DNA of 64,000 nt. Origin: CBDHEY01 sp965262305. GTDB lineage: Bacteria; Pseudomonadota; Gammaproteobacteria; Pseudomonadales; Cellvibrionaceae. The stretch spans positions 930,001 through 994,000 of the forward strand of contig CBDHEY010000004.1 in assembly GCA_965262305.1 (NCBI GenBank), written 5' to 3'. A program made the translations under genes and the position numbers. Positions 45,516 through 55,671 of the stretch are shown here, piece by piece. The notes beneath the pieces are model-generated. The model made no database searches. It was not told the origin of the DNA and was given only the letters and a program-made list of their open reading frames with translations. Numbering within the stretch: the stretch's first letter is position 1; each line of letters begins with the position of its first letter.

Positions 45516-46206
45516 TTGACAGGTTTTCGGGACTTTCTTTTCTCTCTGAATAGCGATCGGTTAAATAAGATTTTTGATCTCTTAAAAGAAGGGTAAATTT
45601 CATTAACTCTTCTGCAACATCGACAATTCGGTCATAAAACGGGGATGGTTTCATTCGGCCATCATCATCGAATTCTAAAAAAGCTTTTGGAACAGACGAT
45701 TGATTCGGTATGGTAAACATACGCATCCATCGACCAAGCACTCTTAATTGATTTAAACTGTTGAAAGATTGCGATCCTCCGCATACCTGCATAAGTGCGA
45801 GGATCTTTCCTTGAGTTGGCCGGATTCCTCCGAGTGATAGTGGTATCCAGTCAATTTGAGTTTTTAAAACGCCAGAAATCAAGCCATGTTGCTCTGGAGA
45901 GCACCAAACTTGTCCTTCTGACCAAATTGAAAGCTCACGTAATTCTTGTACTTTGGGATGGTTTGCTGAGTCTTCATCGGGAAGAGGTAATCCAGAAGGG
46001 TTAAATATTTTAGTTTCTGCGCCCATCTCGGTGAGTAGCCTAGCCATTTCTTCTATTGCGAGCCGACTATATGAACGCTTTCTTAATGAGCCGTAAAGTA
46101 ACAAAATACGCGGTTGATGATTGCTCAATTCGGGAGTGAACAACTGTTCTTTATTGGGCGATTGAAATGCAGATTTTTCAATGTTTGGGAGTTGGTCGTC
46201 GGTCAT
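45496..46206 (-). CDS. arsH: ArsH-type NADPH-dependent FMN reductase
   Basis: 236 residues. Flavodoxin-like fold with LLYGSLRKRSYSRLAIEEMARLL as the FMN phosphate loop and WCSPEQHGLISGVLKTQIDWIPL typical of ArsH, which oxidises organoarsenicals or reduces quinones. The FNSLNQLRVLGRWMRMFTIPNQSSVPKAF segment is characteristic of the family. No arsR, arsB or arsC gene is adjacent. Confidence 0.93.
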   Translation of the reverse strand: MTDDQLPNIEKSAFQSPNKEQLFTPELSNHQPRILLLYGSLRKRSYSRLAIEEMARLLTEMGAETKIFNPSGLPLPDEDSANHPKVQELRELSIWSEGQVWCSPEQHGLISGVLKTQIDWIPLSLGGIRPTQGKILALMQVCGGSQSFNSLNQLRVLGRWMRMFTIPNQSSVPKAFLEFDDDGRMKPSPFYDRIVDVAEELMKFTLLLRDQKSYLTDRYSERKESPENLSKRVNKK

Positions 46207-46538
46207 ATTTTGGCTAGTTTAGAATAATTTGGGCGGCGCAGTATATACCAGAATTTTGTTAAACCTAATAGCTTGAAAAAGAATTGCTTTTAATTTTGTA
46301 AATGTGGGTATTTTCAGTGGATTTTTCACCTAAATTTAATAGATTATCATTGTCATGATTTTCAACTTGCTATACTGATTTCGATAAATGTGCGTTTTGG
46401 CACATTTTTATAAGCTATAATTTATTTCTTAGACCGTATCGATTTTTATTCAAGCAATTTTCAATCGATATATAAAGCTAAACCTCGGGATCGATTTTAA
46501 AACTAATGCAGGGATTAGACTAGAAAGGCCATAGGTCA
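46207..46538. other. 332-bp divergent intergenic region
   Basis: Spacer between arsH and the YfiR-type gene. It must hold both promoters. Nothing else was recognised. Confidence 0.55.
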
Positions 46539-47111
46539 GTGTCAGATAGATTGGGCATAAAGTTTAAGCGGCAATTGATAGTTGGTCTTCTTAGTTGGGG
46601 TGTGTGCTTGGCCAACTTTGGCGTGTCCGCCGATCAAGACGCAAGGATATATGTATCGAATGTTGATGAAAGTCGTTTAAAAGCGGCTACTATCATTGGC
46701 ATATTGCGTTATACCGAATGGGATCCCCCTTTGGGCAATACGATAAAGATATGTGTTGCTAGCGAATCTAATGTAGTTAAAAGGTTAAGAGATATCGTTT
46801 CTAAGCCAATCGTTCATGGCAAATCGATTGAGATAGAGTCTATAGAAAAACTTAATATGTTTCCTAATGATTGCAATGTAATTTTGTCTACAAGCAGCAA
46901 GGATGGAGAACGTCAGTTTATCGAAAGCGCTCAAAACTGCCTCGTTATTTGCGATGATTGCGGGGTCGTGGGTAAATTTACTTCAATTTTAATTGAAAAG
47001 CGCAATAACAAAATCATCTTCGAGGTGAACCTCGACCAAGCTAAAAAGCATCAGCTCAAATTTCGATCTGCATTGTTGGAACTTGCTATAAAAGTGAGAG
47101 GTAAGCCGTGA
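46539..47111 (+). CDS. YfiR-family periplasmic protein (DUF4154)
   Basis: 190 residues from a GTG at 46539, with a signal peptide (cleavage near FGVSADQ). KAATIIGILRYTEWDP, KICVAS, NDCNVI and CLVICDDCG match YfiR, including the conserved Cys residues that form redox-sensitive disulphides. In Pseudomonas, YfiR represses the membrane cyclase YfiN from the periplasm. The next gene, a GGDEF-EAL protein with a YfiN-like N-terminus, overlaps by four bases (GTGA). Confidence 0.9.
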   Translation: MSDRLGIKFKRQLIVGLLSWGVCLANFGVSADQDARIYVSNVDESRLKAATIIGILRYTEWDPPLGNTIKICVASESNVVKRLRDIVSKPIVHGKSIEIESIEKLNMFPNDCNVILSTSSKDGERQFIESAQNCLVICDDCGVVGKFTSILIEKRNNKIIFEVNLDQAKKHQLKFRSALLELAIKVRGKP

Positions 47112-49537
47112 TAAGGTTATTTTCTCGATGGAGTTCTGTTCAAGCGAAACTATTAAGGAGTATTGCGGTTGCCTTAGCATTAGCGATTAGTTTGTCTGGT
47201 GTTCTGCTGATATATCTTGGCAATAAAAATATGCAGTCAAATATGGCCCAGGACTTGGAGGTCATTGCTAAAATTATTGCTGACCGCTCAGGCGCATCTT
47301 TGGTTTTCAGAGATTCTGAGGCGGCTTACAAAAACTTATCTACAGCCAGTAACAAAAATGGTATCGAACGGCTTTGCCTCTATGACGATACAGGCTATTT
47401 ATTTGCTGCTTATCGGGTAGTCGCAAGCTATCCTGAATGTGACCCAATATTACCCCTTTCTAACAATGTTCAATTTATTGCTCAATCTCGAAATTTGTTT
47501 TTGAAGGTTCCTGTGCTTGATCAAGGGGATTTGCTTGGGCAACTGACCTTAACCGCAAATACCTCAGAACTTCGAGAAACTCAAAACCTTTATGCATTCG
47601 CTTTAGTTTTTGCCCTTGTTATTTCGCTTTTTATTGCACTTTCGATAGGGCGTACTTTGGTTTCGCGTGCACTCTTGCCCTTGCGGGAACTCTATAAAAC
47701 AGCGCGGGTGATCGCTCGAAACCCGTTATCTAACGAACGTGCACAAAAATTTAGTCAAGACGAAGTGGGCCGTGTGGTAGATGTGTTCAATAATATGCTT
47801 GACGCATTCAATGATGAAAACAAGGCACTTACGTTATCAGAAAACAGGTTCCGTTCTCTATCGGAAAACTCGCCTGTTGGCGTCTACTTGAAATCCCGCG
47901 AAAATGATTATCAGTATATTAATTCGACCTGGTCAGAAATTACTGGGCTAAGGGGGAAAGATGTCGAGAGTTTCGTATCTCGTATTGATGTGCGCGATAA
48001 AGCTCAGTACCTTCAAACTTTAGAGCAAGCGTATTCATCTGGTAAGCCTCAAGTAGTTGAATACCACTATATTGGTCCCTCAGGCAATAGAAAGGCGATG
48101 ATGGAGTATATTTCCTGTGTTCCACATGATAACGAAGGATCTAGCTTTATTGGCTCTTTATTGGATGTTACCGAGTTGAAAGACGCGCAAATCGAGCTTG
48201 AGAAATTAGCGTTTTATGATCCCCTGACACAGCTACCTAATCGTCGATTTTTCCGTGATCACTTAGAGTTTTCAATTGCTCGCGCAAACAAAGATAAAAA
48301 CAAAATAGCTGTTTGCATGGTTGATTTAGATGACTTCAAAAAAGTGAATGATTCATTGGGCCATGATGTCGGTGACGCGCTATTGGTGAAAATAGCAACT
48401 CAGCTACGCAGTTCTTTAAGCGATGAGGACGTTGTTTCGCGGATGGGGGGTGACGAATTTATGATTCTCATCGACAATATTGATGACATTACTTCCATAG
48501 AGGCCGCGTCTCGAAGAATTTTAGAGGCTTTGCGGACATCGATTCAATTATCGGGAAATTCAGTACAGGTTTCGGGTTCTATCGGGGCTGCTATTTATCC
48601 GACAGATGCAAAAACACCCGAGGAGCTCGTTCGTTATGCGGACATTGCGCTATATAATGCAAAGAGCAAAGGCGGCTCGAAGATTTCTTTCTATTCGAGA
48701 GATCTGGATCGAAAAATTAAAGAAAAATTACGCCTTGAACAAAAACTCCGATTAGCAATTGAAAATAAAGAGCTCGAAGTATTTATACAGCCTCAATACG
48801 TGGCTAGCACTCGAACATTGTTTTGGGGAGAGGCGCTAATAAGATGGCGTGACATGGAGGATGGCAGTATCCCGCCGGATCAATTTATTCCGCTTGCTGA
48901 GGAGACAGGATTAATTCACAAAATTGGGGACTTCGTGCTAGATACCGTATGTGCACTGTTGGAGGAGAGTCGCCAAGAGCTTAAGAATATTGGTATGGAA
49001 GGAATTTCAGTAAACCTTTCAGCAAAGCAGTTTTTCTCGGGTAATTTTATTGATTCGATTAGAGAAACCTTTGAAAAATATTCGATATCTCCGAGCCAAA
49101 TTGAATTTGAGTTAACAGAATCCACCGTAATGGACGATGTCGATCAAGCTGTGGTCGTCATGGAGGCAATAAGAAAACTAGGGTGCCGACTTTCCATTGA
49201 CGATTTTGGCACAGGTTATTCTTCACTTTCTTACTTGAAGCGTTTCCCGATTACTAGTCTAAAAATTGATCGTTCGTTCATACGCGACATACCTCATGAT
49301 AAAAATGACGTAGAAATATCATGTGCAATTATCGCAATGGCGCACAGCCTAGGTTTAACAGTGGTTGCCGAAGGTGTCGAGACAGAAGAGCAAGCACAAC
49401 TTCTTGCCTCATACAATTGTGAGTACTTGCAGGGGTATTTCCTGGGGCATCCAATGCCATCTAAAAAACTACTTTCCCAAGCAGATAAACCCGTTAAATT
49501 AGTGCCTTCGGTATCCAACAAAGCTAAAGGTGCTTAG
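47108..49537 (+). CDS. membrane CHASE8-HAMP-PAS-GGDEF-EAL c-di-GMP enzyme (YfiN-like input)
   Basis: 809 residues. Transmembrane helix (about 17-37), periplasmic CHASE8-like domain as in YfiN (about 38-155), second helix (160-180), HAMP, PAS (about 245-360), GGDEF (about 370-530, SRMGGDEF) and EAL (about 545-790, GEALIRW, NLSAKQF, ELTE, DDFGTGYSS, KIDRSF, AEGVE). Both catalytic sites look intact, but there is no RxxD inhibitory site. It overlaps the YfiR gene by GTGA, so YfiR probably controls it. YfiN of Pseudomonas lacks PAS and EAL, so this is an expanded version. Confidence 0.92.
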   Translation: MIRLFSRWSSVQAKLLRSIAVALALAISLSGVLLIYLGNKNMQSNMAQDLEVIAKIIADRSGASLVFRDSEAAYKNLSTASNKNGIERLCLYDDTGYLFAAYRVVASYPECDPILPLSNNVQFIAQSRNLFLKVPVLDQGDLLGQLTLTANTSELRETQNLYAFALVFALVISLFIALSIGRTLVSRALLPLRELYKTARVIARNPLSNERAQKFSQDEVGRVVDVFNNMLDAFNDENKALTLSENRFRSLSENSPVGVYLKSRENDYQYINSTWSEITGLRGKDVESFVSRIDVRDKAQYLQTLEQAYSSGKPQVVEYHYIGPSGNRKAMMEYISCVPHDNEGSSFIGSLLDVTELKDAQIELEKLAFYDPLTQLPNRRFFRDHLEFSIARANKDKNKIAVCMVDLDDFKKVNDSLGHDVGDALLVKIATQLRSSLSDEDVVSRMGGDEFMILIDNIDDITSIEAASRRILEALRTSIQLSGNSVQVSGSIGAAIYPTDAKTPEELVRYADIALYNAKSKGGSKISFYSRDLDRKIKEKLRLEQKLRLAIENKELEVFIQPQYVASTRTLFWGEALIRWRDMEDGSIPPDQFIPLAEETGLIHKIGDFVLDTVCALLEESRQELKNIGMEGISVNLSAKQFFSGNFIDSIRETFEKYSISPSQIEFELTESTVMDDVDQAVVVMEAIRKLGCRLSIDDFGTGYSSLSYLKRFPITSLKIDRSFIRDIPHDKNDVEISCAIIAMAHSLGLTVVAEGVETEEQAQLLASYNCEYLQGYFLGHPMPSKKLLSQADKPVKLVPSVSNKAKGA

Positions 49538-49604
49538 TTAGATTGAAGCTCGAGCGGGTATTCTCTAATTAATTGGTAAAAAAAGCGTCATATAAGTTAG
49601 TTAG

Positions 49605-49623
49605 CCTTTTGCCTCCCAAAAGG
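49605..49623 (+). terminator. possible weak terminator
   Basis: A 7-bp stem CCTTTTG/CAAAAGG with a five-base loop lies about 70 bases after the GGDEF-EAL stop. Only a few T follow. Confidence 0.4.
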
Positions 49624-49686
49624 TTGGTGTTATATTCTCCATCCGTTTTTAATTCAACTATTTATTAGAAGTAAAAGAAATAATAT

Positions 49687-50415
49687 ATGGCCTCGCAAAA
49701 CCTTTACCACGAACCAATACCTCTTGATCGACAAGCCCATAAGTTTATGCGAATCAAGCCTTTAAACGACTTTAGTCATGCAAATCATCTGCATTCTTCG
49801 GTGTTGGGAGGTAGTGAATTTTTTGCTGCCAGTCACCACTTTCCGGTGGTATTTATTAGAAACAACCAAGAAAAAGTCACTCCGATAGCGGTGCTGACTC
49901 TGTTGAACAAAGGTCATACCTTAGGCAGCATGTGGGAAGGCGTTTATGTGCCTGCTTACGTAAGGCGCTATCCGTTCATTATGGATTCTAAAGATAGTAT
50001 TTTATTTTTTGATAAGCATTGCGGGGCTCTGCAAGAGAACGAGGGAGAGCCGCTTTTCAAAGAAGATGGTTCGCCAACGGATATTCTCAACGAAATATTG
50101 TTGTTAAATAAACAAGTTGATTCTGTTTATAAAATGACCGAAGAATACGTATCGGCTCTATTGGAAAAAGACTTACTAAAACCTTATGAGGGTAAGGTTA
50201 AAGTTAATGATAACAATGTGCCATTGAGTCATTACCTGGTTATTGACGAAGGTAAATTTCATACCAGCCTATCGGATTCTGAGTTGTCTGACTGGTTTAA
50301 AAAAGGATGGATAGCATGGACTTATGCGCATTTGAGTTCTTTACAATCTATGCAAAAAGTTATTCAGCGCATAAATTCTTCTGAAAGTACTCCCGCAGAG
50401 CCTCAACAAGTCTAA
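49687..50415 (+). CDS. SapC family protein
   Basis: 242 residues. No signal peptide. LDRQAHKFMRIKPLNDFSHANHL, the LLNKGHTLGSMWEGVYVPAYVRRYPFIM segment and YLVIDEGKF match the SapC family. Such genes often sit beside TonB receptors, tryptophan halogenases and cupin-like genes in other gammaproteobacteria; none of these is adjacent here. Function unknown. The gene begins at an ATG in AATATATGG without a clear Shine-Dalgarno. Confidence 0.88.
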   Translation: MASQNLYHEPIPLDRQAHKFMRIKPLNDFSHANHLHSSVLGGSEFFAASHHFPVVFIRNNQEKVTPIAVLTLLNKGHTLGSMWEGVYVPAYVRRYPFIMDSKDSILFFDKHCGALQENEGEPLFKEDGSPTDILNEILLLNKQVDSVYKMTEEYVSALLEKDLLKPYEGKVKVNDNNVPLSHYLVIDEGKFHTSLSDSELSDWFKKGWIAWTYAHLSSLQSMQKVIQRINSSESTPAEPQQV

Positions 50416-50443
50416 CTCTCATCAAGAGGCTTTCCAAATATTC

Positions 50444-50480
50444 AATTCCGTATGTGTTTTAGGCGCAGCCATACGGAATT
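50444..50480 (+). terminator. 11-bp hairpin after sapC-like gene
   Basis: AATTCCGTATG/CATACGGAATT, perfect, with a 15-base loop. It is followed by only a short T stretch. Probable terminator of the SapC-family gene. Confidence 0.6.
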
Positions 50481-50702
50481 TGCCCAAATTTCTAGAAATA
50501 AAACGTATCTAAGAAAGTTTTACTAAACCGCTGTTTTGTTTATCGGTTCATTCTCTTCTCAAAAATTTAAAACCATCAAAGAGCTAGTTACTAAATATCG
50601 GTTTCTTATACAAGAATGATCTGAGGCCTCAGGCTGGAAGAGGGTTAGTGGCAACTATAATGAAGTGTAGAGCAAAAAATATATGGATAGTTGTCGCCCT
50701 TT

Positions 50703-53162
50703 ATGACCGATTCCCCAATACCAATTGTCAATTTTACTGTTGTAATTGATATTCAACAGATCGTAGTAACCTACTACGGGGAAATGTTTGATGGCGATGG
50801 CTGGCCTCCAAAAACATCGATTGTCGGTAAATCTATATCTAGTCTTCATGATCAGCACTTTATTGCTTTGTCATCTTTGGTCGATGAATTAGAGTCAATA
50901 ATTTCTGGCGAGATTGATTTTTTTAGTACAGAGTTTATTTTTCGTGATCATGACTCATATCAAGTTTATCGTCTTGAGGCTGCACCTCGTGATGAACAAG
51001 AGCCTGGAGCGAAGATTAGATATTGTAAGCTGACTGTCGATCAGCTCGATCGAGATCAATTAATTAGAAAAACAAATTTGAATGAAAACCTCTTCCAGTT
51101 TTTGCCCACTGGAATTATTTTTCAAGATTATACCGGTCGTATTCGATTGGCGAATCCCGCAGCCGAGATGATTTTAGGGTTGCCAGAGTCCGAAATACAA
51201 ACTGTAAGGAAAGATTCTATTCCTTGGGTTTTGAAAGACGTTCATGGTGATGAGGTGCTCTTTGATGACCATCCGGGCAATAAAGCAATTCGGTTGAAAA
51301 AGCCTTGTCATAATACTATTTTGCAAATCATTCAAAAAGAAACGAAAGCTCAGCGCTGGTTGAAGGTGAATTCTGAACCCATTTTTGATCATCAAACAAA
51401 TCAGCTTCAAGGTGCTATTTCGTCATTCACTGATATTAACGAACAACAAATTAATAAGATCGCGTTACAGACTCTTTCAGATAGATCTAGGGTTGCAATA
51501 GAAAGTGCTGAACTTGGCGTTTGGGATTGGATTCCTAAAGAATCTGTTTTGCTTTGGGACAGTAAAATGTTCGCACTTTTTGGTTTTGAAAACGATCCTT
51601 CTGTTGGCCCTAGAGAAGCATTTTCAAAGGCATTACACCCTGCAGACAAAGAGGTTGTTAAAGCTAGCTTAAGTTCACTCTTGAAAGGTGAACAACATAT
51701 CAAAGTCGACTATCGGGTAATATGGTCTGATGGATCTACTAGACATTTGCGCTCTCAAGCGAGAGTTACAAAAGGACAAAACCGAAAAGTATCTCATATT
51801 GTGGGTGTTACCCAGGATATCACTAAGGAGTTGGAAGCCGAGGCAAAACTAATTGAAATGGCGTATCACGATGAGCTTACCGGTGCGTTTAACAGAGGAG
51901 CAGTTCGTTCAAAGCTAGATAAATTGTTGCAAGAAAAAGATGCTCGAGTTGGTATTGTTTTGTTGGGTATTGATCATTTCAAAGATATTAATGATCATTA
52001 TGGTCATCCGGTTGGAGATGAATTACTCAAAGACCTTGTCAAACGACTGCATCGCATCGTGCTGAGTGATATGTTTTTGGGGCGGCTTGGTGGTGATGAA
52101 TTTGCTTTAATAGTAGGGAAAGTTAAATCTCCAGCGCTAATGACATCAATATCCGAAGTGCTTACTAAGGCTGTGCAAACTCCGTTTTATTTGAGTAAAG
52201 GTTTAGTTATTTCAATTAAAGCGTCAATTGGGATGAGCTGTTCTCCAGAAGATGGTACTGAGACAATGGATTTGTTGCGCGCGGCTGATATGGCAATGAA
52301 TTCCGCGAAAGGAAATGAATCTGAAACCGTTGTCCGCTTTCAAAAAAGCATGTTGGAAGAAGTCTCCTCTCGATATAATCTGCAGTCGAAAATGATAGCC
52401 GCTGTGGCAAATGAGGAGTTTACCTTATATTATCAACCTATCATTGACCTAACATCTCGTGATGTAATCGGGTGTGAAGCGTTGATACGATGGCGAGATT
52501 CAGACGGTAAGTTCGTGCCTCCTATTAAATTTATTCCTGTGGTGGAAGAAGCTGGTTTAATTCATTCACTTGGAAAATGGATTTGCCGAACGGCGATTAA
52601 GCAATTTATTTTATGGCGCCACATAAACTCTAATCTGGAATATGTCTCGGTAAATGTTTCACCTTTGCAGCTAAAAGCTCCTTCATTCGTGGATGACTTA
52701 TTAGAGTTGATCAAAATCTATGGTATTCAACCAAGCAATATCCAGCTAGAAATTACGGAAGGTACTTTTTTACAGGAATCCATGTATGGAGATGGTGGTT
52801 TAAATCGCCTGGCGGAAAAGGGTGTGCGTTTGGCGATAGATGATTTTGGTACGGGTTATTCGTCACTTGCTTATTTAAAGCGTTTCAATGTCGAAGTGAT
52901 AAAGGTTGATCGAAGTTTTGTCATAGATATTGAAACAGATCAATCAGATAAAGATATCGTGAGTGCGATCGTTGCGATGAATAAGAAACTTGGTTTTAAG
53001 ACTCTCATCGAAGGAATAGAAACAGAAAATCAAGCTCGTATCATTTCTGACATAGGTTGTGACAGCGCACAGGGGTATTTGTTTGGACGCCCAACATTTG
53101 GCGATGAATTTGCAGAGAATTATATTGCAAACTATCGCTTAGACGATTCTAAAAGAGCTTAA
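50703..53162 (+). CDS. soluble PAS-PAS-GGDEF-EAL c-di-GMP enzyme
   Basis: About 819 residues from the ATG at 50703; a TTG at 50691 would add four. No membrane segment. An N-terminal region, a PAS domain (about 120-235), a PAS with PAC (about 255-380), GGDEF (about 390-545, GRLGGDEF) and EAL (about 560-805, CEALIRW, NVSPLQL, EITE, DDFGTGYSS, KVDRSF, EGIE). Catalytic residues of both domains are present; there is no RxxD inhibitory site. The net activity cannot be deduced. It stands alone between the SapC-family and the YdeP-type genes. Confidence 0.92.
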   Translation: MTDSPIPIVNFTVVIDIQQIVVTYYGEMFDGDGWPPKTSIVGKSISSLHDQHFIALSSLVDELESIISGEIDFFSTEFIFRDHDSYQVYRLEAAPRDEQEPGAKIRYCKLTVDQLDRDQLIRKTNLNENLFQFLPTGIIFQDYTGRIRLANPAAEMILGLPESEIQTVRKDSIPWVLKDVHGDEVLFDDHPGNKAIRLKKPCHNTILQIIQKETKAQRWLKVNSEPIFDHQTNQLQGAISSFTDINEQQINKIALQTLSDRSRVAIESAELGVWDWIPKESVLLWDSKMFALFGFENDPSVGPREAFSKALHPADKEVVKASLSSLLKGEQHIKVDYRVIWSDGSTRHLRSQARVTKGQNRKVSHIVGVTQDITKELEAEAKLIEMAYHDELTGAFNRGAVRSKLDKLLQEKDARVGIVLLGIDHFKDINDHYGHPVGDELLKDLVKRLHRIVLSDMFLGRLGGDEFALIVGKVKSPALMTSISEVLTKAVQTPFYLSKGLVISIKASIGMSCSPEDGTETMDLLRAADMAMNSAKGNESETVVRFQKSMLEEVSSRYNLQSKMIAAVANEEFTLYYQPIIDLTSRDVIGCEALIRWRDSDGKFVPPIKFIPVVEEAGLIHSLGKWICRTAIKQFILWRHINSNLEYVSVNVSPLQLKAPSFVDDLLELIKIYGIQPSNIQLEITEGTFLQESMYGDGGLNRLAEKGVRLAIDDFGTGYSSLAYLKRFNVEVIKVDRSFVIDIETDQSDKDIVSAIVAMNKKLGFKTLIEGIETENQARIISDIGCDSAQGYLFGRPTFGDEFAENYIANYRLDDSKRA

Positions 53163-53193
53163 AATTAGATGGCTCGTGTTTAAAAAAATAGTT

Positions 53194-55359
53194 TTACCCA
53201 ATTTTAGATTTTTTAATTGAAATTTTTGTCGATTTAAAAGCGGGAGTCTGGCTTATATTGTCGACGGTTTTGGGAATAACAACATTAGCCTCGGGATAAT
53301 AAGTCATCACATTTTTAGAGCGTATATTAAAAGGTTTGACTTTCAAATTGTTTAACGTTCCTGTCGCACTAGAAATTTCCACTAGGTCATCTTCCTTCAA
53401 ATTTAGATCACGCATATCGTTAGCATTCATCATTAGAACTGAGCGCTCTTTTTGATTTCGGTACGCATCTTCTTCATGAAAGATGATAGAGTTAAACTGT
53501 CCTTCACTTCGAACCGTGGATAGATAAAAATCGCCATCGATTCTCGTTGGGCTTTTCTTATATAAAAATTTTGCTTTTTTGTTTGCGGTGGGAAATTCTC
53601 GTGTATGTAATATTCTGCCGTCAATGTGAAACTCTTCTTTACTCACAAATAACGATTCTATCGAAGTAAATCCTGGTATGGTTTTACTTATTAATGAACG
53701 AGTATGGTTGTTATTTTCAAGTAAGGAAAAGTCGAATCGTGTTTTATCAATTATTTTTCCTCCAAGACGGCATATTAGCTCAGTCTCTGATATAAGTTGG
53801 GGTAGACGATTAATGCCGCCATCGCTTAATCGGACAAAATTAAACATAGATTCTTGTGTTGTGGCCTGATTTTCTTCATCCCGAACGCGAATAGGAAAGA
53901 TCACACACTCCTGATCTACGCCTGTGAAGTGGCTGTGATTGTGCGTTGAATTTATAAAACATTTAAATGGAATTTTATTCAGAGCTTGTTCGGCAAATTT
54001 TGAATCTGGATTCGAACCATATAAATTCCCTCCCAACATAAGCGCGAAATCCATATTATTTGCATTTGCCTCTTCCATGCAGGCCATGGTGTCTAGTCCT
54101 GGCTGGTCAGGTAGTTGAAGTTGTAATTCTTTTTGGATTTTTTCTTCGATTTCAGATTTTAGTTTTGGTGTAAAACCCATAGAGCCAGTTCCCTGGATAT
54201 TACTATGGCCACGCAAAGGGAGAAGACCTGCTCCTGGCTTACCTACCATGCCTCGGCTTAAAGCCAAAGCAACAAGAGTCTGAATGTTTGCCACTCCATG
54301 TAAATGATGAGTTAAACCCATACTCCAGCAAAAAACAGTGTTAATACTGTTTTTATATATGCCTCCTATTTTTGCAATTGATTCTACGGTTACTCCAGAA
54401 TTCTTTTTTAGGGATTCCCAGTTTAAAGCTCGAATGTTTTCAATATAGGAATCAAAGTCGGTCGTGTGTGCGGTTATGTAACTTAGATCCAATCCATCAT
54501 TCTCGTCTAACCATTTTATTATTCCCTGTATAAATGCTATATCGCCACCTAGATGTGGCTGAATATATTCCGTAGCAATCGATTCGCCGCCTTTGAACAT
54601 AGATTTAAAATCGCTTGGTGCAGCAAATTTTATTAATCCAGATTCTTTAGCAGGATTTACGACGATCACCTTGCCACCGCGTCGTCGCAAACGAATTAAT
54701 GCTTTTAAAAACCTTGGATGATTCGAAGCAGGATTTGCACCAAATAAAAATAAAGTGTCGCACTTGTCGAGGTCGGCGTATTCGATGGTCGCGGTGCCTG
54801 TTCCGATCGTGTCGCCAAGAGCTGCTCCTGAAGCTTGATGGCAGTAGTAAGAGCAGTTGTTAACGTTGTTGGTGCCATATATTCGAGCAAGTAATTGCAA
54901 ACTATAAGCTGCTTCGTTCGAAGACCGACCTGAAGCATAAAAAAAACTTTTGTTTGGCTGGGTTGATTTTATGCGAGAGGTGACAATATCAATTGCGGAT
55001 TCATAGTTGATTGGTGAGTAGTGACGATCCCCGCGCTTTTTGTACAAAGGAGTTGCTATTCTACCTAGGCGTTCTAATTCGCGACCAGAATATGCCTTCA
55101 GTTCATCAATTGACTTTTCAAAATAAAACGTATTACTTATTGGCTTTTGAGCATCACTGGTGTGCGCTTGGATATTCTTATTGCATATTTCTAGACCTTT
55201 TTTTTGTTCATTAAAAAGGCCCCCGTTCTGCCCTCCTGTTCCGAAAGCGCAGGCTTTACAGGCATTTTTTGATGTTAGAGTTTTATATAAATTGAATAGC
55301 CCTATTTGCCTAGTGTAGGAAGCCACACTACGAATTGCTTTAAAACCTCCTGCAACCAT
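53194..55359 (-). CDS. FdhF/YdeP-family molybdopterin oxidoreductase
   Basis: About 721 residues from the ATG at 55359; a TTG at 55386 would add nine. It is related to E. coli YdeP and formate dehydrogenase alpha chains: CKAC (34-37) and a further Cys (59) in the N-terminal iron-sulphur region, FYASGRSSNEAAYSLQLLARIYGTNNVNNCSYYCHQ, GANPASNHPRF, and PLRGHSNIQGTGSMG. YdeP-type proteins lack the selenocysteine or Cys site of true formate dehydrogenases, and their substrate is unknown; some are linked to acid resistance. No partner subunits or fdhD are adjacent. Confidence 0.9.
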   Translation of the reverse strand: MVAGGFKAIRSVASYTRQIGLFNLYKTLTSKNACKACAFGTGGQNGGLFNEQKKGLEICNKNIQAHTSDAQKPISNTFYFEKSIDELKAYSGRELERLGRIATPLYKKRGDRHYSPINYESAIDIVTSRIKSTQPNKSFFYASGRSSNEAAYSLQLLARIYGTNNVNNCSYYCHQASGAALGDTIGTGTATIEYADLDKCDTLFLFGANPASNHPRFLKALIRLRRRGGKVIVVNPAKESGLIKFAAPSDFKSMFKGGESIATEYIQPHLGGDIAFIQGIIKWLDENDGLDLSYITAHTTDFDSYIENIRALNWESLKKNSGVTVESIAKIGGIYKNSINTVFCWSMGLTHHLHGVANIQTLVALALSRGMVGKPGAGLLPLRGHSNIQGTGSMGFTPKLKSEIEEKIQKELQLQLPDQPGLDTMACMEEANANNMDFALMLGGNLYGSNPDSKFAEQALNKIPFKCFINSTHNHSHFTGVDQECVIFPIRVRDEENQATTQESMFNFVRLSDGGINRLPQLISETELICRLGGKIIDKTRFDFSLLENNNHTRSLISKTIPGFTSIESLFVSKEEFHIDGRILHTREFPTANKKAKFLYKKSPTRIDGDFYLSTVRSEGQFNSIIFHEEDAYRNQKERSVLMMNANDMRDLNLKEDDLVEISSATGTLNNLKVKPFNIRSKNVMTYYPEANVVIPKTVDNISQTPAFKSTKISIKKSKIG

Positions 55360-55671
55360 AAAAATACCCACTTTAATTGTGAACAAAACTTAAAATGTAC
55401 CCTTATTTCTGTTTTGACGAAAGCGTTATACGTTATTCAACTTAGGGTAGGAGTCGAAATCTTTAACATTTTTATAATGATTTGCTCAAGCAGCTTTTTG
55501 ATTCACTATTTAACTTGTTCCAGATAACGGGTTTTATCAATAAAATCATAAGGTTAAGTAAATGCAACTATGTTTGGCGCCTTTTTTGCATTTTTGTTTC
55601 ACAAATATGAATTGTGTATGGCTTTAAGCCTTTGAAAATGTACCAAGTCGTTAAAAAGAGTTTGTATAAGA

